From: Telmatactis stephensoni
Lineage: Eukaryota > Cnidaria > Anthozoa > Actiniaria > Isophelliidae
Assembly (NCBI GenBank): GCA_029948255.1
Contig: JALIZF010001847.1
Coordinates: 744,001-808,000 of the forward strand
Reading direction: 5' to 3'
Length of the DNA: 64,000 nt
Shown here: positions 54,701-64,000 of the stretch, in pieces
Layout of the letters: each line of letters begins with the position of its first letter
Position numbering within the stretch: the stretch's first letter is position 1
Made by a program: the position numbers and the translations under genes
The notes under the pieces: model-generated
Database searches by the model: none
The model's input: the letters and a program-made list of their open reading frames with translations, nothing else
What the model was told of the DNA's origin: nothing

Positions 54701-55505
54701 CAGAGCCTGTTCACTAGCTTCTTAAAAAGACTCATCAGTAATGCATTCTATAAAGCACTGGCCTCTTCAATTAAACTCTCAAGCCCCTGATTACCAACAG
54801 CCAGTCATATTCTTAGATCCTACCAAGCTCTTTTCACCATTTTGTAATTCTACTTTTCCCCCAAACACTACCAAATTCGATCGCTAGGGTTGTGGGTTGA
54901 GGGAGGGATGGGAACTGAGGTAATTCCTACGATGCCACCTCAGTTCCCACCCCTCCCTCAACCCACAATCCTACTCACCCCTCTTGACTCTGTGTTTGTT
55001 CTTCCAAATCAGAGAAAACCGTAGAGAATGACTTGAAAGAGAATTCGCGAATTCTGAATAACATATTAAACTACATGCCAATGTTTTTCAGTTTACAATA
55101 TCAAAGAGGACATCATCCAAACTAATTATAAACTCATAGAGATACTGGTAGAGCTAAGGAGGATCGCAGAATACGAAGAAGAGATTGCATTAACACTTGG
55201 GCCATCTATTATCAAAGACATAAATACTAAGTGGAGCTAAATTGAGGTAATATAAAGAATAAATGAGTTAAAGAACAAAAGAATCTATGAACGTGCGGAT
55301 GAAGAGGGACGATTCTAGCAAACGTTTTGACCAATTGTTGGAGATATGATAAAAATGATAGTGTTAGTGTAGTTGAGCATCATCATCATGGATGAATATG
55401 TCCGAGTCTTGAGTCTTGGCACTGAGTATGTACCGATTCCTGCGCATCTTGCAAAATATGTCTTTTTGATTTTTTGTGTTTATGCTTGTTTGTTTGCTTG
55501 TTTAA

Positions 55506-55549
<44 letters not shown>

Positions 55550-56653
55550 TTGTTTGTTTGTTTGTTTGTTTGTTTGTTTGTTTGGTTGGTTGGTTGGTTG
55601 GTTGGTTGCATGGTTGGTTGGTTGGTCGGTTGGTTGTTTGGTTGTTTGGCTTGTTTGTTTGTTTGTTTGTTTGATTGTTTGTGTTTATGCTTGTTTGTTT
55701 GTTTGTTTGTTTGCTTGTTTGTTTGTTTGTTTGTTTGGTTGATTGGTTGATTGGTTAATTGGTTAATTGGTTGGTTGGTTAATTGGTTAATTGGTTGGTT
55801 GGTTAATTGGTTGGTTGGTTAATTGGTTGGTTGGTTGGTTGGTTGGTTGGTTGGTTGGTTGGTTAATTGGTTGGTTGGTTGGTTGGTTGGTTGGTTGGTT
55901 GGTTGGCTTGTTTGTTTGTTTGCTTGTTATCCGTGTCGTTTGTTCGTTTTCTTCCGGTTCGGAAGGACTTCGTGTTATTCAATTCTGTCTGTAATCATAC
56001 TCCCGCTGCGCGGTCGTCCAATTTTGTTAATCTCTCGTATGATTACAAACTCCACTCAGTCCTATTACCATTATTAATTAATCACTTTTTTTACCAAAGC
56101 AACAACTGAAGGCGCACAACGAGACTGTCCGTCACTGGACCGCTGAAGAGATTGAATTACAATTTAAGTCGTACTTTGACAAGTTCGGAACGACGGTAGT
56201 TGGTCTTGCTAGCTTTATCAGCAAGGGGGTATCGTATGCAGCACTCCAGTACTACAAGTCAAGTGTTATAAACACGGTAGGCTGTATTTGTTAACTAACA
56301 TCAGGCTTTAAATCTACAACTCCCAACTATCGGATCGGGATTTAAAATCGAGAGCATTCAAAATCGGCGAGGTTTCTTTCAGGCTAAAAATAATATTGCT
56401 CTTAGGTGTTGTATAAAAAGCCGTTAATTGCAAACGAAGTGGTGTCCTCCCGCGCACGAAACTCCACTCATGATGCTGTGGTTTGTTATCGGTACTGGCT
56501 GAGCAAAATGCAAAATCATCATTATCAAACTTTAAAGGAGCAAGGATGGCACAGTTGGTTAGTGCGCGGCCTTCGGTGCGAGAGGTCCCTAATTCGATCC
56601 CCAGTGACTTCACATCCTTGTTTCAACTTCTTTCCTTTCCGTGTAACTTTAAT

Positions 56654-56685
<32 letters not shown>

Positions 56686-59600
56686 TGGTTAGAGGGGGTA
56701 GAGGGCGCACCTTCGAACGCTTGATACATGAGCCTTTGGCTCGGGAGACTGAGCAACCACTCCCCGCGGACTCGAAGTAAAACAAATTACCTTTATACTT
56801 TTTATCATTATCGTCATCATCATTATCATCATCATGTTCAAATTGATTATTATATCTGCCATCACTGTTATTATTCATTAACAATTTGGAAGGAGGCAGC
56901 ATGGTCGAGTGGTCAGAGCGTCGGTCTAAGAATTATCCGGTGTCCCGAGTTCGAGTCCCCACTCTGCTCATATAAGGCTGTATTTGTTCCGGGTTCGTAT
57001 GTCCAAATTCAGTTTCTCGACAATGCTTGTAAATAGCCAACTGATTTGCCTCCTTGCCAGTTAATTTGCTTATGTTCTAATATTTATTTCAGTTATTTCT
57101 GTTATTTATTTATAGGACATTTGATCATTCCGCCATGGAAAATGCACTCGATCTAGAAGCTAGCAAATACATTATTATTATTTTATTTATTTAACAATTT
57201 TCATCAATTTCAAATCCACACAGAATATAATAAAGCTGAGTTCAGGTCCACAGTACGAACGACTAGTTAATGCCAGGTATAGTAAGGCGGTCAGTCGACT
57301 TGGGGTATCCGATGTCAGCGCCTTGATCAGGGAAACTGCTGTCGCTAGAACTGAAGCAAATTTCTTTACAAACAAATACAGTGGGATCATCGGGGGAATC
57401 ACCGTCGTATCAGCAATGCTTGGGCTCGGTAAGTTTAAGTACAAAACCACAAATATACAGGAACAATTCTATTTCTCTTGGTTTTGAGACGGTTTTATCC
57501 TGGGATGAAACTTTCCTGGTACATGTGCTATGTACTTATTGGTATGTAAACTCCATTCATGATCTTCTATTAAAATATGGAATTAAAATTTGAAAAATCA
57601 AAGATTTATTTTTTTACGATGTCATTGCTTTACCCCTCTAAAGCTTTCGTTTTGGAATGAAATATATTGTAGCATCAGATACTGTTCAGTCCCTGGCGCA
57701 TCCCGTTACAACGGAATCTTGTATCTCATATGAGAGAGTACGCTGTTCCTCAGAAGACCTTTGCCGAATTCACATGACTGACCACAAAACAATATTGATT
57801 CAAGTAGAGACTCGCATGGATATATAAACTATGATATAACGCGCGCTCTGATTGGCCAAAGGACGCGTGTTGCGCGTTCTCTATGAGAACACACAGCACG
57901 CGCGCGCACATTTTCAAGCTTTCTCCAACGAAAAATGAAATACAACTTCAATTGTATTTTATAAAAGACACAGAAAAAAACTCGGCAGCAGTGCTATGTT
58001 GAATAGCGCTCCTCACGTTGACGTAAGCCTTTATCATTCATGTGCCAACCAGAGAGTGATTGACTATTTTTTTCAAAGGAACTGCGAAATGCTAGTGTGA
58101 AAATGGTTGGACTTTAGCATTACAATTCGTTTGTTAGTAAACAGTGACAAGCGCTATACCCATGCAGAGCGGTAACAATCCTTTTCGCGGCCTTTCTTAG
58201 CACAGCATTAGTATATATATATACGAATTTGCACGCTAATAACTAATTTTCTTTTTACTATCTAGGCTTTGAAATTTATTCAGCTATACGTAAGATCAAT
58301 CAATGCCGGCAAGTCAGAGACGAAGCCAAGAGGGCTAGAGATGAAATACAGAAGACTGGTGACGAATTAGAGGAAGTTCGCACAAACGTCACTGATTATT
58401 ATAACTACTTGAACAATGATGTTAGTATCACTAGTGATCATGTGACTTGTATTATCATGATTCTTGATCTTGTGGCATTGAATGAACAGATTTACAAATT
58501 TGTTTGACTTAGTGGTAGCTGAAGTTGGATAAGTTGACTTCTTTTTGATTCAGTGCTAATGATGATGAGCTATCAATGATTATTTGACTAGTTGATTTAC
58601 ATATTGATTTATCATTACTTACTTGCTTGCTTGTTTGTTTGTTTGCGTGCCTGATTGCTTGCTTGCTTAACTACTTGAATTGCTTGCTTGTATGCTTGTT
58701 TGTTTGTTTGTTTGCTTGCTTGTTTGTTCACTTGCTTGCTTGTTTGCTTTTTTGATTGTTTGATTTTTTGATTGTTTCTTTTCTTGTTTGCTTGTTTGCT
58801 TGTTTGATTTTTAATCAAATTTCTTTTGATCTTAAGGGTTGGGATTTCATCACCAGTCAGATGACAAGCTCCATATTCCAAAATACCATCAAAGATGTCC
58901 GAACACTGGTCCAAGGCGCATCTACCCAAACACAGGAACTCCAAACTGCAGCTACTCACATGGAAACCTTTGTGAACGAAATCAACAACAGCATTAGCGA
59001 CCCCACTAAGGTGCAAGAACTGCAGATTAATCTGATTAAAGGTCTAACCAGCACCAAGTTTCTTCTACAATGTTATATCAATAAAATAAAGTTACTTCTA
59101 TTCGTGGCCGATCACTGTAAACGAGGAGAAGAAACCTTAAACGAAATCTTCACCGATGCTGAGAAGTACTTCCAAATCAGTGGAGTTAATTGTCAAGATA
59201 AAGGTGTGCCGTATGCAACGTTTTCTAGCCTTGAGTCCACCATACAGTCCATTGCCACAAATGAAGGCTACAACTACGATTGTGTTCTAAATAACCAAGA
59301 AAAAAACAAATATGTTTGCAGGTTAGTATAACCTTTTTTTAACGATTCGTGGTAGACACGTGATCTTAATTAATGTCATATATGGCATAGTTGGCAGAGC
59401 CGTAAGAGCGCCGGTCATGCACCGCTGTGGTACGAATTCGAGTCCCAGCTCGAGCGCTAGATCATGTGTGAACTGTGTTTGTTTGATGCATTGCGTTGCT
59501 GCATGTCACGAGGGTATATTCTCCCTAGCCAACATCTACATCTACATTTTATTAGTCTCGCAAGGGGGAGCCATCACTGCGAGACAATCAAAAATCAACA

Positions 59601-60288
59601 CGTGAATTATGCGTTGAATGCATAACACCATGCAGAGGTAATGAGTGTGTGTGTGCAAGCAGGTGAAGAACCACTATGTAGATTTTCACAGCACTTGATA
59701 CTAATCTCGCAATATGATTGGTTGATTAGAGTGTGTCAATAAGAGGACGGACACACTGCGCGCGCTCGTTCTGTTGTTCCGTTTGATAAGGATTTTTTAA
59801 CTTTTATCTCAAAAAATTGTAGTAAAAAACCAATTGAAGATGGACAGACAACTCAAAACCATCTTCAATTTGTTAAATGCTCTTGTGAAAAGATTATTTA
59901 TTATTTGCTTTACATTTATTTACGTTTGCTTAGGTGAATTACAGGCCAGAAATCACAGGCGACTACGGTTGATCACGGGATAAAAATTGATGACCTCATA
60001 CCATGGTACAATATTGTGTACTGACGGTCCTTGTTGATTTTTTTTAGCGCGCACAAGTGTGATAAAAAAGATGCCAGTACTGTTGCAGAAGAGATGGGTT
60101 TGACCGTCAACCAAGTCAACTACTTCCTACAAACTTGTGGTAATGTGGAAAGCAACACGTTGACGCCCAACCAACAATCGCAGGTCTGCATGTTGAGAAT
60201 GGTGTTTAAAGCCCCTGATCAGCAAATCAAACAGTTTCTTGGAGAATGCGCGAGCCTGAGTGCTATCCAGATGTACGTGTGTCCATAG
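51718..60288 (+). CDS. Gene B: paralogue of gene A, secreted all-helical protein, in-frame stop in exon 4
   Basis: Exons: 51718-51850, 52790-52852, 54168-54362, 55092-55246, 56100-56276, 57224-57428, 58266-58420, 58837-59321, 60048-60288 (TAG). They total 1,809 nt (602 codons plus stop); phases match gene A, and four internal exons (195, 155, 155, 485 nt) have identical lengths. Exon 1 is a clean signal peptide (Met, basic, hydrophobic, GQEFCVAR). Exon 3 has a hydrophobic segment then [16 protein letters not shown]; exon 5 a second hydrophobic segment; exons 6-7 a third, followed by [15 protein letters not shown]; exon 8 long amphipathic helices and [16 protein letters not shown]; exon 9 Cys-rich. 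TAA at 55238-55240 replaces a Glu codon in gene A, leaving 179 residues. Either a recent pseudogene, an error, or a truncated product. Function unknown. Confidence 0.68.
51937..52560. mobile_element. Nested MITEs in gene B intron 1
   Basis: ATACGCGCGCTCTGATTGGC at the left and GCGCGCGTTATATCATAC near 52410 at the right are inverted ends of the ATATAACGCGCGC family. Inside lies an AACTCAACATAGCAC element (52075-52290) related to 14310-14570. A TTCTATTTGTT / CCGTGCTCCG stretch recurs inverted at 52065-52085 and 52535-52560. Confidence 0.65.
53408..53626. mobile_element. Palindromic MITE, copy 3 (CACTAGGATCATCCTAG family)
   Basis: Full-length copy with GTGTTTACATGACACTAGG ends, in gene B intron 2. 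Same family as 7744-7948 and 8168-8382, about 45 kb away. Confidence 0.85.
55480..55925 (+). repeat. Compound tetranucleotide repeat (TTGC, TTTG, GGTT, TTAA-GGTT)
   Basis: About 440 bp changing from TTGC to TTTG to TTGG with TTAA interruptions. Gives Leu/Cys/Val/Trp/Gly frames on the plus strand that are not genes. Gene B intron 4. Confidence 0.95.
56540..56797 (+). repeat. tRNA-derived SINE, AAGGATG...GGTTAGTGC family, copy 2
   Basis: Head GCACAGTTGGTTAGTGCGCG, box B AATTCGATCC, body CTTTAAATACCCGTAAAAC and GGAGCACTGATGG, ending near AATTACCTTTATA. Gene B intron 5. Confidence 0.8.
56893..57115 (+). repeat. tRNA-derived SINE, GGAGGCAGCATGG family, copy 2
   Basis: GGAGGCAGCATGGTCGAGTGG head, box B GAGTTCGAGTCCCC, and the body TTCAGTTTCTCGACAATGCT shared with 33395-33695. 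Gene B intron 5. Confidence 0.8.
57825..58010. mobile_element. ATATAACGCGCGC-family MITE fragment
   Basis: GATATAACGCGCGCTCTGAT, then GGACGCGTG and a GTGTTCTC-type segment also found inverted at 52355-52425. Ends at GCAGCAGTGCTATGTTGA. Gene B intron 6. Confidence 0.6.
58610..58815 (+). repeat. (TTGC)n/(TTTG)n tetranucleotide repeat
   Basis: Interrupted TTGC/TTTG tract ending about 20 bp before the exon 8 acceptor of gene B. It produces the Lys/Gln/Asn-rich minus-strand frame at 58615-59016, which is not a gene. Confidence 0.85.
59385..59680 (+). repeat. tRNA-derived SINE
   Basis: Head GGCATAGTTGGCAGAGCCGTAAGAGCG with box B TTCGAGTCCCA. The body ends in AATCAACACGTGAATTATGC, a variant of the CAACATGTGAGTTGAGTG core. 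Gene B intron 8. Confidence 0.6.
59700..59885. mobile_element. Element related to 19905-20165
   Basis: Shares GAGTGTGTCAATAAGAGGAC, CAATTGAAGATGG and ACAGACAACTCAAAACCATC with the ACADM intron 3 sequence 19890-20165, which is itself an inverted pair (TGACACACTCTTGAC / GTCAAGAGTGTGTCA). Confidence 0.6.
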
Positions 60289-60353
60289 CACAGAGCTTTA
60301 TAAGTTGATTGAGCCCTCCGATATACAACATGAGGTTAAGCACAGTGTAACAG

Positions 60354-60359
60354 AATAAA
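60354..60359 (+). terminator. Poly(A) signal of gene B
   Basis: AATAAA 66 nt after the stop codon, followed by a TTTATTATGCTCCTGTGTG stretch. Suits a real transcript end. Confidence 0.6.
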
Positions 60360-61151
60360 CTTTATTATGCTCCTGTGTGATCTCAGCACCACATGAGTGC
60401 CAAATATTTTCCCGTCTGGCCCTCCAATTATTTATTCAATGAATACACAATACTGAAGATGTTCAAACTTGCATTTTACTAAAAAATGTAAACATTGGCT
60501 CTGTCTACCACAGATAGCCTACGTAATTGTTGTTGAAGATTATACAAAGTCGTACTTGAAAATTGTAAGTGTGATATAAGTCTTTGAATAAATTTTACAA
60601 TCGTTGAGGAAAAACTTGAGTAAATCGGTGCATCCACAGTAACTCACTTATCCTAGTAAATTAACTGAATTATTTGAGTAAAGGGGTACGCAGTTACTCA
60701 GTTTAGTTTTTATTTAAAACTTTCGAGTGTGCGCAATGTGTTTTTCACCAGTGTCACTTCTGCCCTGAAAGCTGCGCGATTGTAGAAACTTTATGCAATT
60801 TGATACAAATTAGGCAAATCGTTCCTAGTTGGAAGATAAAAAGAAATATTTTGTATATTTCTTTCTACAATTGCGCAAACCACTTAAGGGCATGTTCCAC
60901 CTAATTCTTAATTAACAATTACATATATCTAAACACATTTTGGAAATCTAACGCATCACCAGAAATCTGTGTTCCTAGTACTAACAGCAGCAAAGTATAC
61001 ATTTATCGAGTTCTGGTACCTTTTGCAAAAGTATATTTTCGATAATTATCAAATGGATTGATACGTTTATTATTTAATCATGGCGAAAAATTACGTACAG
61101 TCAGCGGACGATGCGTGCGGGCGCAAGTTGGCATAATGAGACAAATTCAAC

Positions 61152-61256
61152 ATGGCGTCTCGAACAGGCTCCTTCCCTGGTTTTTATCGTTCCTTGAACG
61201 ACATGAATAAATTTCTTGAGCCAGTGAAGAAGAAAAAGGATACGAAAGGGTAAAAA
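61152..61256 (+). CDS. Possible orphan first coding exon
   Basis: ATG GCG TCT start in good context, preceded by a GC-richer stretch. It encodes MASRTGSFPGFYRSLND, then a Lys-rich end (KKKKD). It either stops at TAA after 34 codons or splices at a GGGTAAAA donor near 61250. No downstream partner exon was found before the transposon at 61856. Protein not recognised. Confidence 0.3.
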
Positions 61257-61855
61257 CAATATTTTGCAGTGGAGAGGGTGATTTCCAGACGAAACAACAA
61301 AGGCGGAAACGTAAATAAACGTCAATATTTGGCCTGTCATTCATTCTAAATGATCGGAAGTCTTCTGATTTGTTGTATGCTTTATTTGAAAGGGTCAATG
61401 TTTGTACAATTAGCTATATAATGTTTCATTATGATAGATAAACCGTTACACCCGTCTTTCGACCATACTGTATTTAATCCAATCTCTCGACTGGTGGACT
61501 GGGCCGATACTATGACGTCATAGTTCAGTTTAACGTGGCAGCAGTTTTAAAAACGTGAGTGGTGTCCTGAAGGCTATTTTCAAATAAGGTTAAGGGTTTT
61601 ATGGTTGGGAAGGTCACACTAGGGAAAAACGTCTGCGCATGCTCGTAGTCACGTCTTTGTTCTTTTGTTAACTTATGCAAATTTCGCTTTTAAGCTTTCC
61701 TTCAACAATGGTTTTCACAAAATGTCAAAACTTAAGGTCAATTCTCGAAACGTAGGGCCAGTATTCACATAATGTCTTCATTAATGTAATATCTTTGTCT
61801 CACAGAAGTATACAAGAGAAATTTTATGTATACACCGAGAACACGAGTATTTCAA

Positions 61856-62744
61856 GAGGGTCTCAATGGGGTTAAGCGTGAGTCGTGAAACGCTTAAAAA
61901 AATAACCGTGAGTCGTGAAAATTCGAAAAAAGTAATCGTGAGCCGTGAATAATTTTTGTAGCGTGAGCCGTGATTTTTTATAGTACATTTAAGTGATCTA
62001 AAGTCTAGGTGAACTTTCCTGTGGCGCTGGGGCGTGAGACCAATGACATTTGAGCGTTGCCTGGTCTTCCTGGGCGAGTTGAATAGGCGTCAGCCAGGCG
62101 CTCACTATGTCACTCTTGCATGGTGGTCTTTGTCCAGGCGTCTCAGTTTTTACTTTCCTCAGTGTGTCAATGATTGACTAACTTGTGTAATTCGTGTGAT
62201 AGTTTTTGCTTCGACTTGTACTTGTACTCGAATACTTAGAAAACTCTTGTGTTTATAACACCATGTCCGTCATAAGAGGCATGGTAAGCTTCTATCTGAC
62301 GGGTGAAGAGAAGCCCTGTGAGCGGGATAAGGTCCGTTTAAAGATTAATGACCAACCTTTGATCAACGATCTCAAGAGGCAAATAATTGATGACCTGGGC
62401 CTCAAGGAACAGGCCACAACGTTCGGCTTGGGTTTATTTGAACTCAAGCTATATCGTCTGGCAAAGATGGGCGGAAGGATTGAAAATTTTCGGATTGCTA
62501 CCCAGCAACAGCTTGACTTGCAATTGGAGTTTCCATTACTAGTATGTATTAACATTTTTGCCAAAGAGACAAGCAGCCAAAAAGAAACAGCAATTCAATT
62601 CAAAATGAATTTTTTCTTCATGCTATATCGGAAATTCTTCAAAACGCTTACGTTAACCGTGATTCGGAAAAATTAACCGTGAGTCGTGAAAAAGCGATTT
62701 TTTTAAGCGTGAGTCGTGACTGATACCCCCCCATTGAGACCCTC
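61856..62744 (+). mobile_element. TIR transposon carrying an ORF
   Basis: Terminal inverted repeats GAGGGTCTCAATGGGG match perfectly over 16 bp. A 6-bp target duplication TTTCAA lies at 61850-61855 and 62745-62750. Subterminal repeats GTGAGTCGTGA / GTGAGCCGTGA occur at least six times and are direct at both ends, a pattern of transposase binding sites. No transposase; one ORF inside. Superfamily not settled (6-8 bp duplications fit several). Confidence 0.85.
62263..62676 (+). CDS. Ubiquitin-like-fold ORF inside the transposon
   Basis: Reading from the Met at 62263 gives 137 residues (156 from an upstream Met at 62206). The first 100 residues alternate beta-like and helical segments, with LINDLKRQIIDDLGL and LFELKLYRLAKMGG, resembling the N-terminal ubiquitin-like domain of CRN (Crinkler) effector-type proteins and their animal relatives. 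No Cys or catalytic motif visible. The C-terminus runs into a subterminal repeat, where the frame ends. Probably a captured gene fragment or the 5' exon of a longer element protein. Fold call is a visual judgement. Confidence 0.45.
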   Translation: MSVIRGMVSFYLTGEEKPCERDKVRLKINDQPLINDLKRQIIDDLGLKEQATTFGLGLFELKLYRLAKMGGRIENFRIATQQQLDLQLEFPLLVCINIFAKETSSQKETAIQFKMNFFFMLYRKFFKTLTLTVIRKN

Positions 62745-62983
62745 TTTCAAGCTAAAACTCACACATTTCTTAAGAAAACATCGTAATATGCACCCCATGC
62801 GCAGAGGTTTTTTACTAGTGTCGGGTAAGGTATGTATTAAGGTTAGTTTTAGAGGTTTCGACTATAAGAAAGTGGGTCGATCAGAAAGCGAAACAATGCC
62901 CTTAAATTTGAAGCGGTAAAAAATTAATTCACAACATATACGTATGATTCCGTTAGTTTTGGGCTGGAACAGAATCCCTCACC

Positions 62984-63975
62984 CTACAAGAGGTATTTTC
63001 TAGGCCGCTTGATTCCGTGCTTTTCTTCGGTCTCTTGCAAGACCTGTTGGTCTGGTAATGTTACAATCTCCCATCGCTGAAGAAAGATGTATAAATAGAA
63101 CGACGTTATTTTTACCACAATCTGTTGGCTAGAGTTATGGCCCAAATGCTCTTGTTATTCCTGTCTACGTACTGACCTTTTTCTCCCATGTCTCTGCCTT
63201 TTCTAGCTTGGGATATATAATTATCTCCTTGTCAAAAAGTGGTATTCGTTGACACCAAGCTGTTTCACCACGTAAATTAATTTTAAAGTTTTTAAAGTTT
63301 TTCTGGGGATAAGCTGACTAAACCAATGGCAGGTATATGTAGGATCGAGCATTTTGATAAAAAGGAATTCTGAAGAGGTTCATGTTTTAGTTGGATCGAT
63401 TTGTTTGTATCCCCTTATCATGCATACATAGGACCAAGAGACCGGCCATAATACAAGAGAGCGAAACTCGGTATTGATGTCTCTGCGATGTTCGCGGGGA
63501 CTAAGGCTATTTTTAGCAATTTTAAAAAATATAATTCAAACGCTGAAATCAAACAGTCCCGTTCGCGCGCACGTCAAAAATCAAAATCTATTGTTTGAGA
63601 GCCTTGCGCGCGCGATGTTTCGCTCTCTTAGTATTATGGTCTCTTAATAGAGTGGTGTTGTGTAGTATCTTCACATGCAGTTAATTTCCTTTCCTATTAA
63701 TATACGCTTGCAATTCCCGTCACAGCTAAAGAAATATTGTTTTGTCCTCCAAGTTGAACCAAAAAGAGGACTAAAGTAAGATGTCAATATACACAGTACA
63801 ATACCTCTTTGAAGCTGGAACCAGGTGCTTTGTAAATGACGTAGGCAGCTTTACCAAAAACAATGAATACTGGTATCAGACACAGAAACCAACCAATGAC
63901 TTCTGCCCAGTCTGGATATGGTACCCTGTTGTACTTGATACCATTCCATTTGATAATGTTAGCCAAAAGGATTGC
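62984..63975 (-). CDS. SLC6-family Na+/Cl- dependent transporter, 3' exons
   Basis: C-terminal end of a neurotransmitter/amino-acid symporter; the 5' part lies beyond 64000. Exons (minus): 63795-63975, 63177-63259, 62984-63076 (stop TAG). The first encodes the loop and TM12: YNRVPYPDWAEVIGWFLCL, then a hydrophobic helix and YKAPGSSFKE, matching the SLC6 pattern of a Pro-x-Trp before TM12. The next gives a short cytoplasmic tail (YPKLEKAETWEKK), the last a charged tail ending PRKYLL. A donor at 63804 is an alternative for the first exon, but only 63794 keeps phase. Substrate (GABA, glycine, taurine or similar) cannot be told from this part. Confidence 0.75.
63260..63794. other. SLC6 intron
   Basis: Contains an inverted pair, AGAGACCGGCCATAATAC near 63440 and TATTATGGTCTCTTA near 63630, with GCGAAAC / GTTTCGC inside: a MITE of about 210 bp. 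No exon seen. Confidence 0.5.
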
Positions 63976-64000
63976 CTGGAAAGGAAACAGGCTGCTTAGA

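Larger units (their letters stand above)
61590..62815 (+). mobile_element. Repeat element interrupted by an 889-bp insertion
   Basis: The two halves (61590-61855 and 62745-62815) line up with the uninterrupted minus-strand copy at 31740-32035, including TATGTATACACCGAGAACAC and ACATTTCTTAAGAAAA. Confidence 0.7.

Noticed and set aside
55373..56109. Open frames rich in Leu-Val-Gly-Trp and Cys-Leu
   Set aside because: Translation of a tetranucleotide repeat in gene B intron 4.
56555..56620. tRNA gene candidates (also near 33630, 46090, 49690, 56900, 59390)
   Set aside because: Box A and box B are present but anticodon arms and acceptor stems do not close properly, and related bodies recur after several of them; these are SINE heads.
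58615..59016. 133-codon Lys/Gln/Asn-rich minus-strand frame
   Set aside because: Half is the TTGC repeat read backwards, half is antisense to gene B exon 8.

Overview
The window is AT-rich, intron-rich metazoan nuclear DNA packed with short inverted-repeat elements, tRNA-derived SINEs and simple repeats. Gene content (centriolin, snapin, medium-chain acyl-CoA dehydrogenase, an SLC6 transporter, a small class A receptor array and a pair of secreted helical proteins I cannot name) and the style of the MITEs suggest an anthozoan cnidarian, most likely a stony coral. That assignment is inference; no species-specific marker was seen.

Layout. 1-5.4 kb: three tandem minus-strand class A GPCR genes in a 2.15-2.18 kb repeat unit; only the third is open, the other two are frameshifted. 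5.4-6.85 kb: no gene. 6.86-15.4 kb: minus-strand N-terminal part of centriolin (CNTRL), ten exons found, LRRs followed by coiled coil; the long C-terminal coiled coil of the family is not in the window. 16.98-18.13 kb: minus-strand SNAPIN, four exons, with a one-base frameshift. 18.25-26.7 kb: plus-strand ACADM, 17 exons, 431 codons, complete; it starts 125 bp from SNAPIN head to head. 28.7-36.65 kb (minus, gene A) and 51.7-60.3 kb (plus, gene B): two divergent paralogues of an unrecognised secreted, all-helical protein family with identical exon phases. Gene A has a one-base frameshift in its signal-peptide exon and a duplicated exon 2; gene B has an in-frame stop in exon 4. Between them lie 15 kb of repeats, including an inverted copy of the putative promoter and a 2.4 kb inverted repeat. 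61.1 kb: a possible orphan first exon. 61.86-62.74 kb: a TIR transposon carrying a ubiquitin-like ORF, inserted in another repeat. 63-64 kb: minus-strand 3' end of an SLC6 transporter.

The genes form no operon-like system. The functional themes are separate: SNAPIN (BLOC-1/BORC vesicle adaptor), ACADM (mitochondrial beta-oxidation), CNTRL (centriole appendage) and SLC6 (Na+/Cl- coupled uptake) are ordinary conserved genes. The receptor array and the A/B pair are the lineage-specific parts. Exon boundaries are read by eye from GT/AG sites, reading phase and, where possible, agreement with the remembered family or the paralogue.
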